DNA from: Streptomyces althioticus
GTDB taxonomy: Bacteria > Actinomycetota > Actinomycetes > Streptomycetales > Streptomycetaceae
Length of the DNA: 64,000 nucleotides
Assembly: GCA_014649355.1 (NCBI GenBank)
Contig: BMSW01000002.1
Coordinates: 186,001-250,000, forward strand
Direction: 5' to 3'
Positions 34,568 through 43,597 of this stretch are shown piece by piece. Position 1 is the first letter of the stretch. Every line of letters begins with the position of its first letter. The notes beneath the pieces are model-generated. The model saw only the letters and a list, made by a program, of their open reading frames with translations. It did not search any database and was not told the origin of the DNA. The position numbers and the translations under genes were made by a program.

Positions 34568-35092
34568 TTAGGCCCCCGCATCCTCTTCCTCCTCCGGCAG
34601 TGCCAGCCGGGCCGTCACGTCGTCGGCGAAGCGGGCGAGGAGGCGCAGAAGGTCTTCGCGGTCCTGCCGGGGCCAGTCGGCGAGGACCTCGGCGAACCAG
34701 CCGAGCAGCGTGGTGACATAGCGGTGGGCTGCCTCGTTGCCCGCCTCCGTGGGCTCGATGAGGCTGGCACGGCGGTCGAGGGGGTCGGCGATGCGCCGCA
34801 CGAGGCGGCGCTTCTCCAGGATCTGGACCTGGCGGGTGACGTGCGGGCCCACGACCTGCATGCGGTCGGCGATCTCTCCGATACGCAGGGGCTCCCCGGC
34901 CGCGAGCAGGGACACCAGCACCCCCACGGCGGGCCGGTCCAGGGACGGACCGGCCGCCTTTGCGGCGCGATCGACAAGCCTGCCCTTGTTGAACGCGGAG
35001 CTGAGCCGGGTGAGCCGGGGCAGCACGGCGAGCAGGTCGTCGGGCGACAGCCCGGGCGCGGGTCCGGGCTCCCCGGGGGACTCGGGGGTCAT
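34568..35092 (-). CDS. MarR-family repressor
   Basis: 174-aa winged-helix regulator (LRIGEIADRMQVVGPHVTRQ recognition region, wing with DPLDRRASLIEPTEAG). It is divergent from a FAD monooxygenase and probably represses it until an aromatic or drug-like ligand binds. Two dyads (35108-35124, 35182-35192) lie between the genes. ATG 35092 follows GGAGGAG closely. The acidic tail (EEEEDAGA) is short. Confidence 0.88.
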   Translation of the reverse strand: MTPESPGEPGPAPGLSPDDLLAVLPRLTRLSSAFNKGRLVDRAAKAAGPSLDRPAVGVLVSLLAAGEPLRIGEIADRMQVVGPHVTRQVQILEKRRLVRRIADPLDRRASLIEPTEAGNEAAHRYVTTLLGWFAEVLADWPRQDREDLLRLLARFADDVTARLALPEEEEDAGA

Positions 35093-35107
35093 GACTCCTC
35101 CAGTTGC

Positions 35108-35193
35108 ATACCTGAGTTAGGTATCTATATCGTCGAGGGCGAAGCCGCGGCACCGAGGGTGTCGTACGGCCTCATAAAGGATACCTAAGGTAC
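35108..35193. promoter_or_regulatory. Two MarR-type operators in divergent promoter
   Basis: ATACCT-GAGTT-AGGTAT (35108-35124) and TACCT-A-AGGTA (35182-35192) share TACCT/AGGTA arms and flank the intergenic region. They are the natural binding sites for the adjacent MarR protein. Confidence 0.65.
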
Positions 35194-35268
35194 GTATGTG
35201 CGTCGCCCTACGGGCCTGCCGCGTACCGACTCCGTGCCGGATCCGCCCGGCAGAAAGGTGCCGTTCCC

Positions 35269-36504
35269 ATGACGCACCCGACGTCCACGCCCACGTCCGC
35301 CCCCCGTCGCGTACTGATCTCCGGAGCCAGCATCGCCGGACCCGCACTCGCCTACTGGCTCGACCGTTACGGCTTCGAGGTGACCGTCGTCGAGAAGGCC
35401 GGGGCCGTCCGCGGCGGCGGCTACGCGATCGACATCCGCGGCACGGCCCGGGAGGTCGTGGACCGCATGGGCCTGCTGCCGCGACTGCGCGAGGCCCACA
35501 TAGACACCCGCCGTATCTCCTTCCTCGACGCCGCCGGGGACACGGTCGGCGCGGTGCAGCCCGAGCAGCTGACCGGCGGCGAGAGCGGCCAGGACCTCGA
35601 GGTGCGGCGCGGCGACCTGGCCGACGCCCTCTACGCGCCGCTGCGGGACCAAGTCGAGTTCCTCTTCGGCGACTCGATCGCCACGCTGGACGACGACGGG
35701 AACGCCGTGCACGTCGTCCTGGACAGCGGTACGCATCGCACGTTCGACCTCGTGATCGGCGCGGACGGACTGCACTCCCACACCCGCCGACTGGTCTTCG
35801 GACCCGAGGAGCCCTTCCACCACTATCTCGGGCACGTCTTCGCGGGCTTCACCCTGCCCAACGAACTCGGTATCGCGCACGAGGCGTTCATCTGGAGCGA
35901 GCCGGGTCGCAGCGCGGTCGTGTACGCCTACGAGCCCTCCGAGCCCGTGCACGGGTTCCTCACCTTCGTCCGCGACACCCCGCCCTTCGAGGCGTTCCGC
36001 GACCCTCGTGCCCAACGCGATCTGGTCGCCTCGCAGTTCCCCGAGCAGGTGTGGCAGGTGCCGCGGCTGGTGGCGGCGATGCGGACGTCCGAGGACCTCT
36101 TCTTCGACATCGTGAGTCAGATCCACATGCCCGCCTGGTCCCACGGGCGGGTCACGCTGGTGGGCGACGCGGCGCACGCGACGTCCTTCCTCTCCGGGCA
36201 GGGGTCGAGCGTCGCGCTCATCGGCGCCTACGTCCTGGCCGGCGAGCTCGCCACGCACGCGGACCACACCGAGGCCTTCGCGGCCTACGAGCACCGGATG
36301 CGCCCTTTCGCGGAGCGTAACCAGGCGCTGGCCACCGCCGGCGGCACGATCGTCACGCCGACGACGCGTGCCCAGGTGGACGCCCGGAACGCGCTGCTCC
36401 GCGACCCGGAGGCGGTGGCGAAGGAGTTGGCCACGGCGGAGGCGGAGGCGCGACGGGCGACGCACTCCTCCCTGACGCTGCCGGAGTACACGACGGCGCT
36501 CTGA
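35269..36504 (+). CDS. FAD-dependent monooxygenase (aromatic hydroxylase family)
   Basis: 411 aa. N-terminal FAD site VLISGASIAGPALAYWLDRYG, middle DG motif ADGLHSHTRR and GD motif VTLVGDAAHATSFLSGQG, as in PHBH/TetX-type enzymes that hydroxylate aromatics or inactivate antibiotics using NAD(P)H and O2. Start ATG 35269 has AAAGG 11 nt upstream. Control by the divergent MarR is likely. Its substrate is unknown. Confidence 0.9.
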   Translation: MTHPTSTPTSAPRRVLISGASIAGPALAYWLDRYGFEVTVVEKAGAVRGGGYAIDIRGTAREVVDRMGLLPRLREAHIDTRRISFLDAAGDTVGAVQPEQLTGGESGQDLEVRRGDLADALYAPLRDQVEFLFGDSIATLDDDGNAVHVVLDSGTHRTFDLVIGADGLHSHTRRLVFGPEEPFHHYLGHVFAGFTLPNELGIAHEAFIWSEPGRSAVVYAYEPSEPVHGFLTFVRDTPPFEAFRDPRAQRDLVASQFPEQVWQVPRLVAAMRTSEDLFFDIVSQIHMPAWSHGRVTLVGDAAHATSFLSGQGSSVALIGAYVLAGELATHADHTEAFAAYEHRMRPFAERNQALATAGGTIVTPTTRAQVDARNALLRDPEAVAKELATAEAEARRATHSSLTLPEYTTAL

Positions 36505-36805
36505 GCCCTCCTCTCCCCCGCCCCGGCCCTCCGGACAGGCCTTAGGACGCCACCAGCGGATCGTGCGGTGAGCTGGTCGTCGTCGTTGACCTGGCACGGA
36601 GGACATGACTCGAGCCGGTTGGTGGGCTGACGATTCGGAGTCGGCGTGCGCCCGGGTGGCGGGCCGGTTCGCTCAGGCGGATCCGCGGTGGCGGATGCGG
36701 GACCATGCCCGCGCTCCGCTGGGCCGAACGGCAAGGAAGAACGGTGCCTGAGCGCCCCCGGGCCGGGCTGCGTAGCCTTCACAGAAGGAGCGAAAGGGGT
36801 TTCGC
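36505..36805. other. Intergenic region with transposase remnant
   Basis: 301 bp between the monooxygenase and PNPOx-like genes. The only content recognised is the short transposase-like ORF at 36605-36751. The promoter of the PNPOx-like gene must lie in the last 50 bp or inside the remnant. Confidence 0.4.
36605..36751 (+). pseudogene. Likely IS701-family transposase N-terminal remnant
   Basis: A 48-codon ORF reading CARVAGRFAQADPRWRMRDH and ending RTARKNGA. It resembles the conserved N-terminus of IS701-type transposases (RFGRVEPRRRARAYLRGLL, then RKNGW), with the catalytic part missing. Identification is from memory of the family. Confidence 0.5.
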
Positions 36806-37351
36806 ATGACTCCGGAACAGCCCAGGACCGAGCTCGACGCTCGCTACAGTTCCGCGCTCAACCCGCGCCCGGGCGCGCAGGACGTCACCGCGACCGACTG
36901 GGCCGAGGCCGAACGCAAGCTGCGGGCCGCCGAGGTCTTCTGGATCACCACGGTGCGACCGGACGGCCGGCTGCACGTCACGCCGCTGATCGCCGCCTGG
37001 CACGAGGGGGCGCTGTACTTCAGCACCGGGCCGGGAGAGCAGAAGGCGAAGAACCTGGCCGGCAATCCCCACTGCGCACTCACCACGGGGCACAACTCGC
37101 TCTCCGCAGGCCTCGACATCGTGATCGAGGGCACGGCCGAGCGGGTGGCGGATCCGGCGCGGCAGGACGAGGTGATCGCCGCGTTCGAGGCGCAGTACGG
37201 GGACCACGTCACCTCCCCGGAGGGACTCTTCCACGGCTTCGGCGACAGTATCCGTAAAGGCGACGACCTCCTGTTCGCGGTGGCACCCGGCACGGCGTAC
37301 GGCTTCGGGCACGACGGCCAGGTCTTCAGCCACACCCGCTACACCTTCTAG
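36806..37351 (+). CDS. PNPOx-like FMN/F420-binding split-barrel protein
   Basis: 181 aa. AEVFWITTVRPDGRLHVTPL and ALYFSTGPGEQKAKNLAGNP are the standard motifs of the pyridoxamine-phosphate-oxidase-like family, which reduces various substrates with FMN or F420. Ends with VAPGTAYGFGHDGQVFSHTR. GAAAGGGG lies 9 nt before ATG. No partner gene is obvious. Confidence 0.88.
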   Translation: MTPEQPRTELDARYSSALNPRPGAQDVTATDWAEAERKLRAAEVFWITTVRPDGRLHVTPLIAAWHEGALYFSTGPGEQKAKNLAGNPHCALTTGHNSLSAGLDIVIEGTAERVADPARQDEVIAAFEAQYGDHVTSPEGLFHGFGDSIRKGDDLLFAVAPGTAYGFGHDGQVFSHTRYTF

Positions 37352-37725
37352 CGGGCCTGCGTACAAGGAGGCGCCGCCGGGGAGGGCGCGCCGGCTCCCG
37401 GAGGGGGCGGGCACAAGGCCTGCCGGGGGTGCGCCGCGGACTCGAAGCCCGTATCCGACAGCGAGCACACCGACGTGCCATGGTCGGCCCGACCACGGGG
37501 CCTTCCCGGGCGCGACGGTGATGACTCTCGTGTCCACGCAACGCTCCCGGCGTGCGCGGCCCGCCGCCGCTGCACATCACGGGCTGGTTCTGCACCGCCG
37601 GCGTGGGCGGGCTGTTGTGCACAGCCAGAACGCGCTCACATGCACTCCTGGGCGAGATCCGATGGCTTCTGCCGGCCACGTCGCGGACGTTCGTTGCGGC
37701 CCGGCAGGCAGCCGGGCCGCCAGGG
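37352..37725. other. Noncoding stretch
   Basis: 374 bp between convergent genes. No gene recognised. A GC-rich imperfect hairpin just after the PNPOx-like stop may terminate transcription. Confidence 0.3.
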
Positions 37726-38625
37726 TCAGGCACGGTGGGCGGCCCAGACGGTCCGCTCGGTGCGTGCGGCGAGGTCGTCGCGGTACAGGACGCAGTGCGG
37801 GCTGTTGACGTCCAGGAGTTCGTCGAGGGCGGCGAGGTCCTCAGGGCTGAGCGCGGGCGCGGCGGCGCCGCGGATGCGTTGCAGGCTGCCGTGAGCGTAG
37901 CGGCCGACGGCCTCGCTGCGATTGCCCGCGATGTTGACGGTGATGGTGCGCTCGTCCTGGACGTCGAATCCGGCGGCGGCCAGCATCGGCCCCCAGTCGG
38001 CGCCGCGGTGCGGGACGTGTGCGGCGTGGAAGCTGTCGGTCGCTTTGTGGGCGCGCTCTTCGAGTCCCGGTCGGCCTTCAGGGGCGTCGGCGGGCAGGAA
38101 ACGGGGGAAGCCGTCCAGCTCCACGACGGCGAACATACCGCCGGGCGCGAGGAGTTCGTGGACGCTGCGCAGGGCGCGGTCGGGGTGGGCCATGTGGTGC
38201 ATCGACGCGGAGGCCCACACCAGGTCCGGTGTGCCGAGGTCGGGCCAATGACTTGTGTCGAGGTCGGTCTGCACGGTGCGCACCCGGTCCGAGACGCCGC
38301 GGGCGCATGCCTTCTCGCGCAGGAACTGCAGGTGGCCGGCGGAGGCGTCGACCGCGGTGACGTGCGCCTCGGGGAAGCGCTCGAGGAGCGCGAAGGTGCC
38401 CGCGCCGGTGCCGCAGCCCAGGTCCACGATCTGACGCGGCTCGACCTTCAGCGGCAGCCAGGCGGTGATGGATGCGATGTGCTCGGCGAGGACCTCGGCG
38501 TCCAGCTCGAGGATCTCCGCCTGTCCGCTGTCGCCGTCCTGCTGAGTGCCGCCATGACCACCACCGTGGCCGTGCCCGTGGTGGCCGATGTCGCCGTGGG
38601 AAGTGTGCTGGTGCGCTTGGGTCAT
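37726..38625 (-). CDS. SAM-dependent methyltransferase with His/Gly-rich N-terminus
   Basis: 299 aa. Residues about 3-26 are His/Gly-rich (HQHTSHGDIGHHGHGHGGGH), a likely metal-binding tail. The class-I methyltransferase core follows, with IVDLGCGTGAGTFALLERFP (motif I), AVDASAG and ASASMHHMAHPDRALR. It resembles small-molecule methylases. A long inverted repeat (38647-38680) sits 22 bp before the start. It lies 126 bp from the end of the XRE-cupin gene on the same strand, so the regulator may control it. Confidence 0.85.
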   Translation of the reverse strand: MTQAHQHTSHGDIGHHGHGHGGGHGGTQQDGDSGQAEILELDAEVLAEHIASITAWLPLKVEPRQIVDLGCGTGAGTFALLERFPEAHVTAVDASAGHLQFLREKACARGVSDRVRTVQTDLDTSHWPDLGTPDLVWASASMHHMAHPDRALRSVHELLAPGGMFAVVELDGFPRFLPADAPEGRPGLEERAHKATDSFHAAHVPHRGADWGPMLAAAGFDVQDERTITVNIAGNRSEAVGRYAHGSLQRIRGAAAPALSPEDLAALDELLDVNSPHCVLYRDDLAARTERTVWAAHRA

Positions 38626-38646
38626 GGCACCACCGTAGGACCGCCA

Positions 38647-38680
38647 TGCGCATAACGCACGACTGCTTGCGATATGCGCA
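38647..38680. promoter_or_regulatory. Near-perfect inverted repeat before the methyltransferase gene
   Basis: TGCGCATAACGCA (38647-38659) and TGCGATATGCGCA (38668-38680) match at 12 of 13 positions when inverted, 22 bp before the ATG. A dimeric repressor site is likely. Confidence 0.6.
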
Positions 38681-38751
38681 AGAAGATGGCTTGGTACGCT
38701 GCCCGCCGCGCAAGATGGCGCCGCGCGGACGCTCGACACTGCCGGAGGCTG

Positions 38752-39366
38752 CTAATCGCAGGGCCCCTGCGCGCCGTCGCACTCGCTGCTGTCGCCGGTG
38801 TCACGTTGGTGGCCGCGGCGGGCGTCGCGGTCGAAGATGCCCAGGATCTCGCACGGGCCGCCCTCGGCTCCGATCGCGTGCGGCATCATGGTGGGGAACT
38901 CGGCGGCCTGGTTGGTCTCGACGCGGAACCGGCGGTGGCCGAGCATGAGGATCGCGGTACCGGAAAGCACGACGAGCCATTCGCGGCCGGGATGGGCGCG
39001 CATGCGGGCGGGATTGTCGGGCGGAGGTTCCGTCATGCGCTGACGCACGACGCTCATGCCGGGGTCGCCCTTGATGGGCCAGCGCATCAGGCCGTGCGTG
39101 CCGTCGATCATCGGGCTGATGACGACGTCGTCGGCGGCGTTCTCCACGAGCTGGTCCAGGGTGGTGTCCAGGGCGCGGGCGAGGGTGACGAGCTGGTCGA
39201 GGGCGAGGCGGCGCTGCCCGTTCTCGATCCGGCTCAGCGAGGACTGGCTGAGATGGGCACGGGTGGCCAGTTCTTCCAGGGACCAGCCCTGCGCGACGCG
39301 CAGTGCGCGGATCCGTTTGCGTACGAGGCTGTCCAGCGCCCCATCTTCTTGCGTCATAGGCAACAT
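38752..39366 (-). CDS. XRE-family regulator with cupin domain
   Basis: 204 aa. The N-terminal HTH (LEELATRAHLSQSSLSRIEN) is joined to a C-terminal cupin sensor (PGREWLVVLSGTAILMLGHR), the layout of SutR/PuuR-like repressors. ATG 39366 is chosen because AAGG lies 6 nt upstream; ATG 39357 is an alternative. The tail RDARRGHQRDTGDSSECDG is poorly conserved-looking. It may bind the repeat at 38647-38680, and it may also control the divergent MFS pump. Confidence 0.87.
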   Translation of the reverse strand: MLPMTQEDGALDSLVRKRIRALRVAQGWSLEELATRAHLSQSSLSRIENGQRRLALDQLVTLARALDTTLDQLVENAADDVVISPMIDGTHGLMRWPIKGDPGMSVVRQRMTEPPPDNPARMRAHPGREWLVVLSGTAILMLGHRRFRVETNQAAEFPTMMPHAIGAEGGPCEILGIFDRDARRGHQRDTGDSSECDGAQGPCD

Positions 39367-39720
39367 GGTATGCCTTCGCTGCAATTCGGTCCTAACGTCG
39401 AATGCGGATGGTCCATCAGCACGGGGCCAGGTACGACGAAAGGGCGCGACATGTCTGCGCTGACTTGATCTGACCGCGCAGGTCGGTGCGTCCGGCGCGG
39501 CCGGCGCCCTGGCCGGATCCCACATCAACGCTCTGCCGGCCACCGCCGGTACCGACGCGGCCCTCGCCGCTGCCCGGGCCGCGAACATCCCCGCCTGACC
39601 TTCGGCCTGATCCGCGTGGACCGCGGCCGGAGGTCGGCGCGACGAACCCGCCTGTTCCACCCCTCTTCGGCGACCGGTCCTGAACCGGCGCTGATTCTTC
39701 ATGCCCTTTGAGAGGACATC
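39367..39720. other. Divergent intergenic region with short gene remnant
   Basis: 354 bp between the XRE-cupin and MFS genes. It contains GAAAGGGCGCGACATG followed by a five-codon ORF (39451-39468) and then a 39-codon frame ending in AALAAARAANIPA (39480-39598). These look like the two ends of one deleted gene; the family is not recognised. Confidence 0.4.
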
Positions 39721-41316
39721 TTGAGTAGCAACCAGACTGCCCGGACGGCGGCCGTACCAGTCGGCGGCGGTGCGCCGGACGCGCGTCAGCTGCGCGCGAT
39801 CCTGATCGCCGTCTCGATCGCGCTGATGGCCGTCATCGCGTCGGTGTCCGGTCTGAACGTCGCCCAGACCCACATGGCCGTCGAGTGGGGCGCCTCCCAG
39901 ACCACCGTCCTGTGGATCATCAACATCTACACCCTTGCCCTGGCCGCCCTGCTGCTGCCGCTCGGTGCGATCGGTGACCGATTGGGTCGCAAGCCCACGC
40001 TGATCACCGGACTGATCATTTTCGGAGCGGCCGGCGTGGTCGCCGGGCTCGCCCCGTCGGCCGCAGTGATGATCGGCGCCCGCGTGGCCGCGGGCGTCAG
40101 CGCCGCGATGATCATGCCGATCACGCTTGCCGTCATCACCTCCACGTTCCCCGAGGAGGAACGGGGCAAGGCGATCGGTGTGTGGACCGGTGTCGCCGGA
40201 GGTGGCGGCATCCTGGGCATGTTCCTCTCCGCGTTCCTCGTGGACGTCGCGGACTGGCGGTGGCTGTTCGCGCTGCCCGTGGTACTGGTGGTCGTCGCGC
40301 TGGCGATGACTTGGAAGTCGGTGCCCAACTCCCGCGAACACTCCGCCCACTCCTTCGACACCATCGGTGCGTTGATGTCCGCCATCGCCGTGATCGGACT
40401 CATCTTCGTCCTGCAGGAAGGCCCCGAGCGCGGCTGGGCCGCACCCGTCTCCCTGATCAGCCTGGCCGTCGGCGTCGCCGCCGCCGTCGCCTTCGTGACC
40501 TGGGAGCTGCACCGCCGCGACGCATCACTGCTGGACGTACGCCTCTTCCGTGAGCGCGGCCTGGCCGGCGGCTCCGTCACGCTGCTCGTCGTCTTCGGCG
40601 TCCAGGCCGGCATCGCCGTCGTCCTCTTCCCGTTCTTCCAGGCCGTGCTGGGCTGGTCGGGCCTGCTGTCCACCGCGGCGATGATGCCCATGGCCATCAT
40701 GATGATGACGACGTCCGGCCTGGCCCCCATGATGGCCGCCAAGATCGGCGCCCGCTCCACCATGACCGTGGGCGTAGCCCTGTCCACTCTCGGCCTGGCG
40801 CTGATGGCGCTGTTCGTCTCCGTCGACGGCGGCTACCTGTCCATCCTTGCCGGCATACTCGTCATGGGCATCGGCATGGGTCTGTCGATGACACCCTCCA
40901 CCGAGGCCATCACCAGCTCGTTGCCCCGCGCCAAGCAAGGTGTGGCCTCCGCCCTCAACGACGTCACCCGCGAATTCGGCACCGCCCTGGGCGTCGCGAT
41001 GCTCGGCGCGCTGGTGGCCAACGGCTACCGCAGGGCCATCGACGACAAGCTCGGCGGCATTCCCCACAAGGCCGCGAACACCGCACGCGAAGGCATCGCC
41101 AACGCCGTCGAGGTGGCCCCGAGCACCGGCAGTCACGCCCAGGGCCTGATCCACACTGCGCAGCAGTCCTTCGTCGACGGCTGGCAGCAGGCCATGTGGG
41201 CGGGCGTCGCCGTCATGGGCGTGCTGCTCGTCTACGTCGCTCTTCGCGGGCCGAAGGGCTCAGACCCCGCCGTCACGGACGAGGCGGAGACCACGGAGAC
41301 CGTCGCCGTCCGATGA
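39721..41316 (+). CDS. MFS drug:H+ antiporter (DHA2, 14-helix type)
   Basis: 531 aa with 14 predicted membrane helices. Motif A is GAIGDRLGRKPTLI, and motif C-like residues are in GVWTGVAGGGGILGMFLS. Most similar to QacA/EmrB-type exporters of antibiotics and cationic drugs. The TTG start at 39721 follows GAGAGGAC. The gene is divergent from the XRE-cupin regulator. It ends before a clear bidirectional terminator. Confidence 0.9.
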   Translation: MSSNQTARTAAVPVGGGAPDARQLRAILIAVSIALMAVIASVSGLNVAQTHMAVEWGASQTTVLWIINIYTLALAALLLPLGAIGDRLGRKPTLITGLIIFGAAGVVAGLAPSAAVMIGARVAAGVSAAMIMPITLAVITSTFPEEERGKAIGVWTGVAGGGGILGMFLSAFLVDVADWRWLFALPVVLVVVALAMTWKSVPNSREHSAHSFDTIGALMSAIAVIGLIFVLQEGPERGWAAPVSLISLAVGVAAAVAFVTWELHRRDASLLDVRLFRERGLAGGSVTLLVVFGVQAGIAVVLFPFFQAVLGWSGLLSTAAMMPMAIMMMTTSGLAPMMAAKIGARSTMTVGVALSTLGLALMALFVSVDGGYLSILAGILVMGIGMGLSMTPSTEAITSSLPRAKQGVASALNDVTREFGTALGVAMLGALVANGYRRAIDDKLGGIPHKAANTAREGIANAVEVAPSTGSHAQGLIHTAQQSFVDGWQQAMWAGVAVMGVLLVYVALRGPKGSDPAVTDEAETTETVAVR

Positions 41317-41346
41317 CCGCGTAACAACTGGGCGGATCGTCCGTCA

Positions 41347-41382
41347 GGCGTCAGGCATCGCGATACCGCGGTGCCTGACGCC
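41347..41382. terminator. Bidirectional hairpin terminator
   Basis: GGCGTCAGGCA (41347-41357) and TGCCTGACGCC (41372-41382) form an 11-bp stem between the convergent MFS and TetR genes. Confidence 0.75.
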
Positions 41383-41535
41383 CCAGTTCACCAGCACACG
41401 TCGCGTCGGGGATCGCGCCGGCGAACCCGGAGATCGACGAGCGGGAGGCGCCGGCCGCGATGCCGGACCGCGGACCGTCCCTGGCCAAATCCGTGATATC
41501 TCCGTGACAGCGCTGGAATCACACGTTCAGCGCTG

Positions 41536-42288
41536 TCACTGCCGTTCCGGGCAGTTCGTCGCGTGTTCCGTGGTGCGTGCGGTCCGCTTTCGCTCTCCGC
41601 TGTCGGGCGCTCCCAGGGGCAGCGCGCGAGGGGGCGGGCGGTCGTCGGTGCGCGGCGAGGCTGCTGCGGGCCGCGTCGGGGCCTGGCCGCGCCGCGGATC
41701 CCGTTGGAGAGCGGGCAGGGTGAGCTGCCACCAGTCGGAGACGCGGACGGTGAGCGCGTGGGAGCCTTCCAGCGCCTCCGTGAGGGTGCAGAACCCGTAG
41801 AAGGCGCGGACCAGGGTGCGGGCAGTGGCAGCCGGGCGGACGCCGGCGGCCAGGCATCCCCCGGCTCGGGCCTGCGCGAGCAGGCGTGTGACCGCGGTCG
41901 TCCAGAAGACGAAGGGGTCGGGGAGGTCCGCGTTGATGGTGTGGCGCTCGGCCCACAGGCGGGCGCCCGCGCGGGTGAGGGAGTCCTCCGCGAGAGCGCG
42001 GGCGATGTCGTAACTCAATGCGACGAGGCGTTCCAGGGGCGGCACGCTCGGGTCGTCGTACCGGGGGGTGAGGCTCGGCCAGGTCGCGAAGCCTTCCCGG
42101 ACGACCGCCTGGGCGATGCCTTCCTTGCTTGCGTAGTGGAAGTAGACGGATCCGCTGGTTCGCCCTGACCGGGCGCTTATGTCGTTGACGCTCGTGCCGG
42201 CGTAACCCTGCTGGGCGAAGAGGAAGGCGGCTGCCTCCAGGAGTGATCTGCGGGTTGCTCTGGCCCGTTCCTGCAAGATCTCGCACAC
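41536..42288 (-). CDS. TetR-family regulator resembling gamma-butyrolactone receptors (copy B)
   Basis: 250-aa paralogue of the gene at 3905-4690. The HTH (GYAGTSVNDISARSGRTSGS) is identical and the receptor-like stretch reads ARLWAERHTINADLPDPF. It differs mainly in the Pro/Arg-rich tail and around residues 95-130. GTG 42288 is chosen by the shared upstream CGGAG. It is divergent from HAD copy B with the same conserved intergenic DNA. The near-identical HTH suggests the two repressors recognise the same operators and may cross-regulate. Confidence 0.88.
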   Translation of the reverse strand: MCEILQERARATRRSLLEAAAFLFAQQGYAGTSVNDISARSGRTSGSVYFHYASKEGIAQAVVREGFATWPSLTPRYDDPSVPPLERLVALSYDIARALAEDSLTRAGARLWAERHTINADLPDPFVFWTTAVTRLLAQARAGGCLAAGVRPAATARTLVRAFYGFCTLTEALEGSHALTVRVSDWWQLTLPALQRDPRRGQAPTRPAAASPRTDDRPPPRALPLGAPDSGERKRTARTTEHATNCPERQ

Positions 42289-42814
42289 CTCGTTCGGCTC
42301 CGTAGTGAACGGCCCACAATGTAGTGCGCCCGCGTACGCCCGGAGCAATGAACCGTCAGCCATACGCGGGATTGCGACATTTCTTTCGAAGCTGAACACC
42401 CAAGAGTGGAAATTGGCTTCAGGGTGCCGCTCCTGGTTCGCCGGCTTCCCCTTTCACCGCAAGCGGGGGCGTGGCTCCTCGCCGCGTACGGATCCCGCAA
42501 CTCGCCTTGTTCACAGCGGGGATGACGCTGCACCAGAGACCTGAAGGCGGCGGGCCGGGCAACCGCTTACACCCTGATCACCTGCGAGGCGAGTACTCGA
42601 AACGGTGATTGCGCCGTTTTTCGGAGGCTAAATATCGTAGCCGTTGCAATGTTTTCTCTTTGCGGCTGATGCACCGAAATGCGAGTCGTCCTTGCCGGTG
42701 TGTTCCCGAAGGGCACCGGCCATCTCCGTGCCTCGTTCGTCACGGGGCCCGCCGCCTCACCGCGCAGTCGCGCGACTCGTGCTCCCGCTCCAGCCCTCTC
42801 CCTCAGGAGGCCTC
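42289..42814. promoter_or_regulatory. Long divergent control region, copy B, conserved in copy A
   Basis: 526 bp with long identical blocks to 4691-5229, including the region around the -10 box and the TetR start. Both HAD genes have TAAATATCGTAGCCGTTGCA at equal distance. The similarity falls off only near the HAD ribosome site. Confidence 0.7.
42596..42635 (+). promoter_or_regulatory. Candidate autoregulatory dyad and -10 box of the HAD gene (copy B)
   Basis: CTCGAAACGG (42596-42605) with CCGTTTTTCGGAG (42614-42626), then TAAATAT (42629-42635). Substitutions relative to copy A fall mostly in the right arm. Confidence 0.45.
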
Positions 42815-43597
42815 ATGACACCGCCACTCCGAACCCTGTCGGACTGGTCGCCCGAGGCAGTCGTCTTCGACTGCGACGGCACGCTGATGGACACCGAACG
42901 GCATTGGCAGGACGCACGCAACCGCGCCTTCCGTGAGTTCGGTCTGCTGCCTCCCCCGGGCTTCGCCGATCGCGCCAAAGGTGTCCACTACGTCGACTGC
43001 GGCCGCCTGATGGCGGAGGAGACGAACAAGCCCGAGCTGGCCGCGGACCTGACCACGGCGCTCCTCGCACACTTCATGACCCTCGTGGCGGAGGACCCGT
43101 TGACCATGCCGGGTGCCGGTGAGATGGTGCGCCTCCTCTCCGGGCGGCTGCCGCTGGCCGTGGCCAGCAACTGCCCGCTGGAAGTGGTGGAGGAGAGCCT
43201 CGGCCGCGCGGCGCTGCGCCACCACTTCCGCCACGTCGTCGTGCCTACCAGGCCGCCGGACGATCGCGGGACCGCACTCGGGACGGACGGCGAACGCGGG
43301 CCGGCGGTGCGGCCCAAGCCGTGGCCGGATGTGTACACCACGGCGGCACGTCTGTGCGGAGTCCGCCCGGAAACCGCGCTGGCCGTCGAGGACTCCCTCA
43401 CCGGCATCGAGTCGGCGTGGCACGCCGGACTGCGGGTCCTCGGAGTGGGCCCGCTGCCTGACCAGGCGAACACGGGGCATGCCGACGCCTGGGTGACGGC
43501 CCTGGACGATCCGGAACTGCTGCGCTGGGCACGTGACTGGCGGCGCCCCCTGTCGCCGGACGTCGACCGTGATCAAGGGCATCACGGTCCGCACTGA
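42815..43597 (+). CDS. HAD-superfamily phosphatase (copy B)
   Basis: 260-aa paralogue of 5230-6015. All catalytic motifs are kept: FDCDGTLMD, VASNCP, KPWPDVYTTAARL and AVEDSLTGIESAWHAG. The two proteins are almost the same up to the loop before KPWPDV, where copy B reads RPPDDRGTALGTDGERG. AGGAGG precedes ATG 42815. Likely same or closely related substrate; two copies could serve two related signals. Confidence 0.88.
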   Translation: MTPPLRTLSDWSPEAVVFDCDGTLMDTERHWQDARNRAFREFGLLPPPGFADRAKGVHYVDCGRLMAEETNKPELAADLTTALLAHFMTLVAEDPLTMPGAGEMVRLLSGRLPLAVASNCPLEVVEESLGRAALRHHFRHVVVPTRPPDDRGTALGTDGERGPAVRPKPWPDVYTTAARLCGVRPETALAVEDSLTGIESAWHAGLRVLGVGPLPDQANTGHADAWVTALDDPELLRWARDWRRPLSPDVDRDQGHHGPH

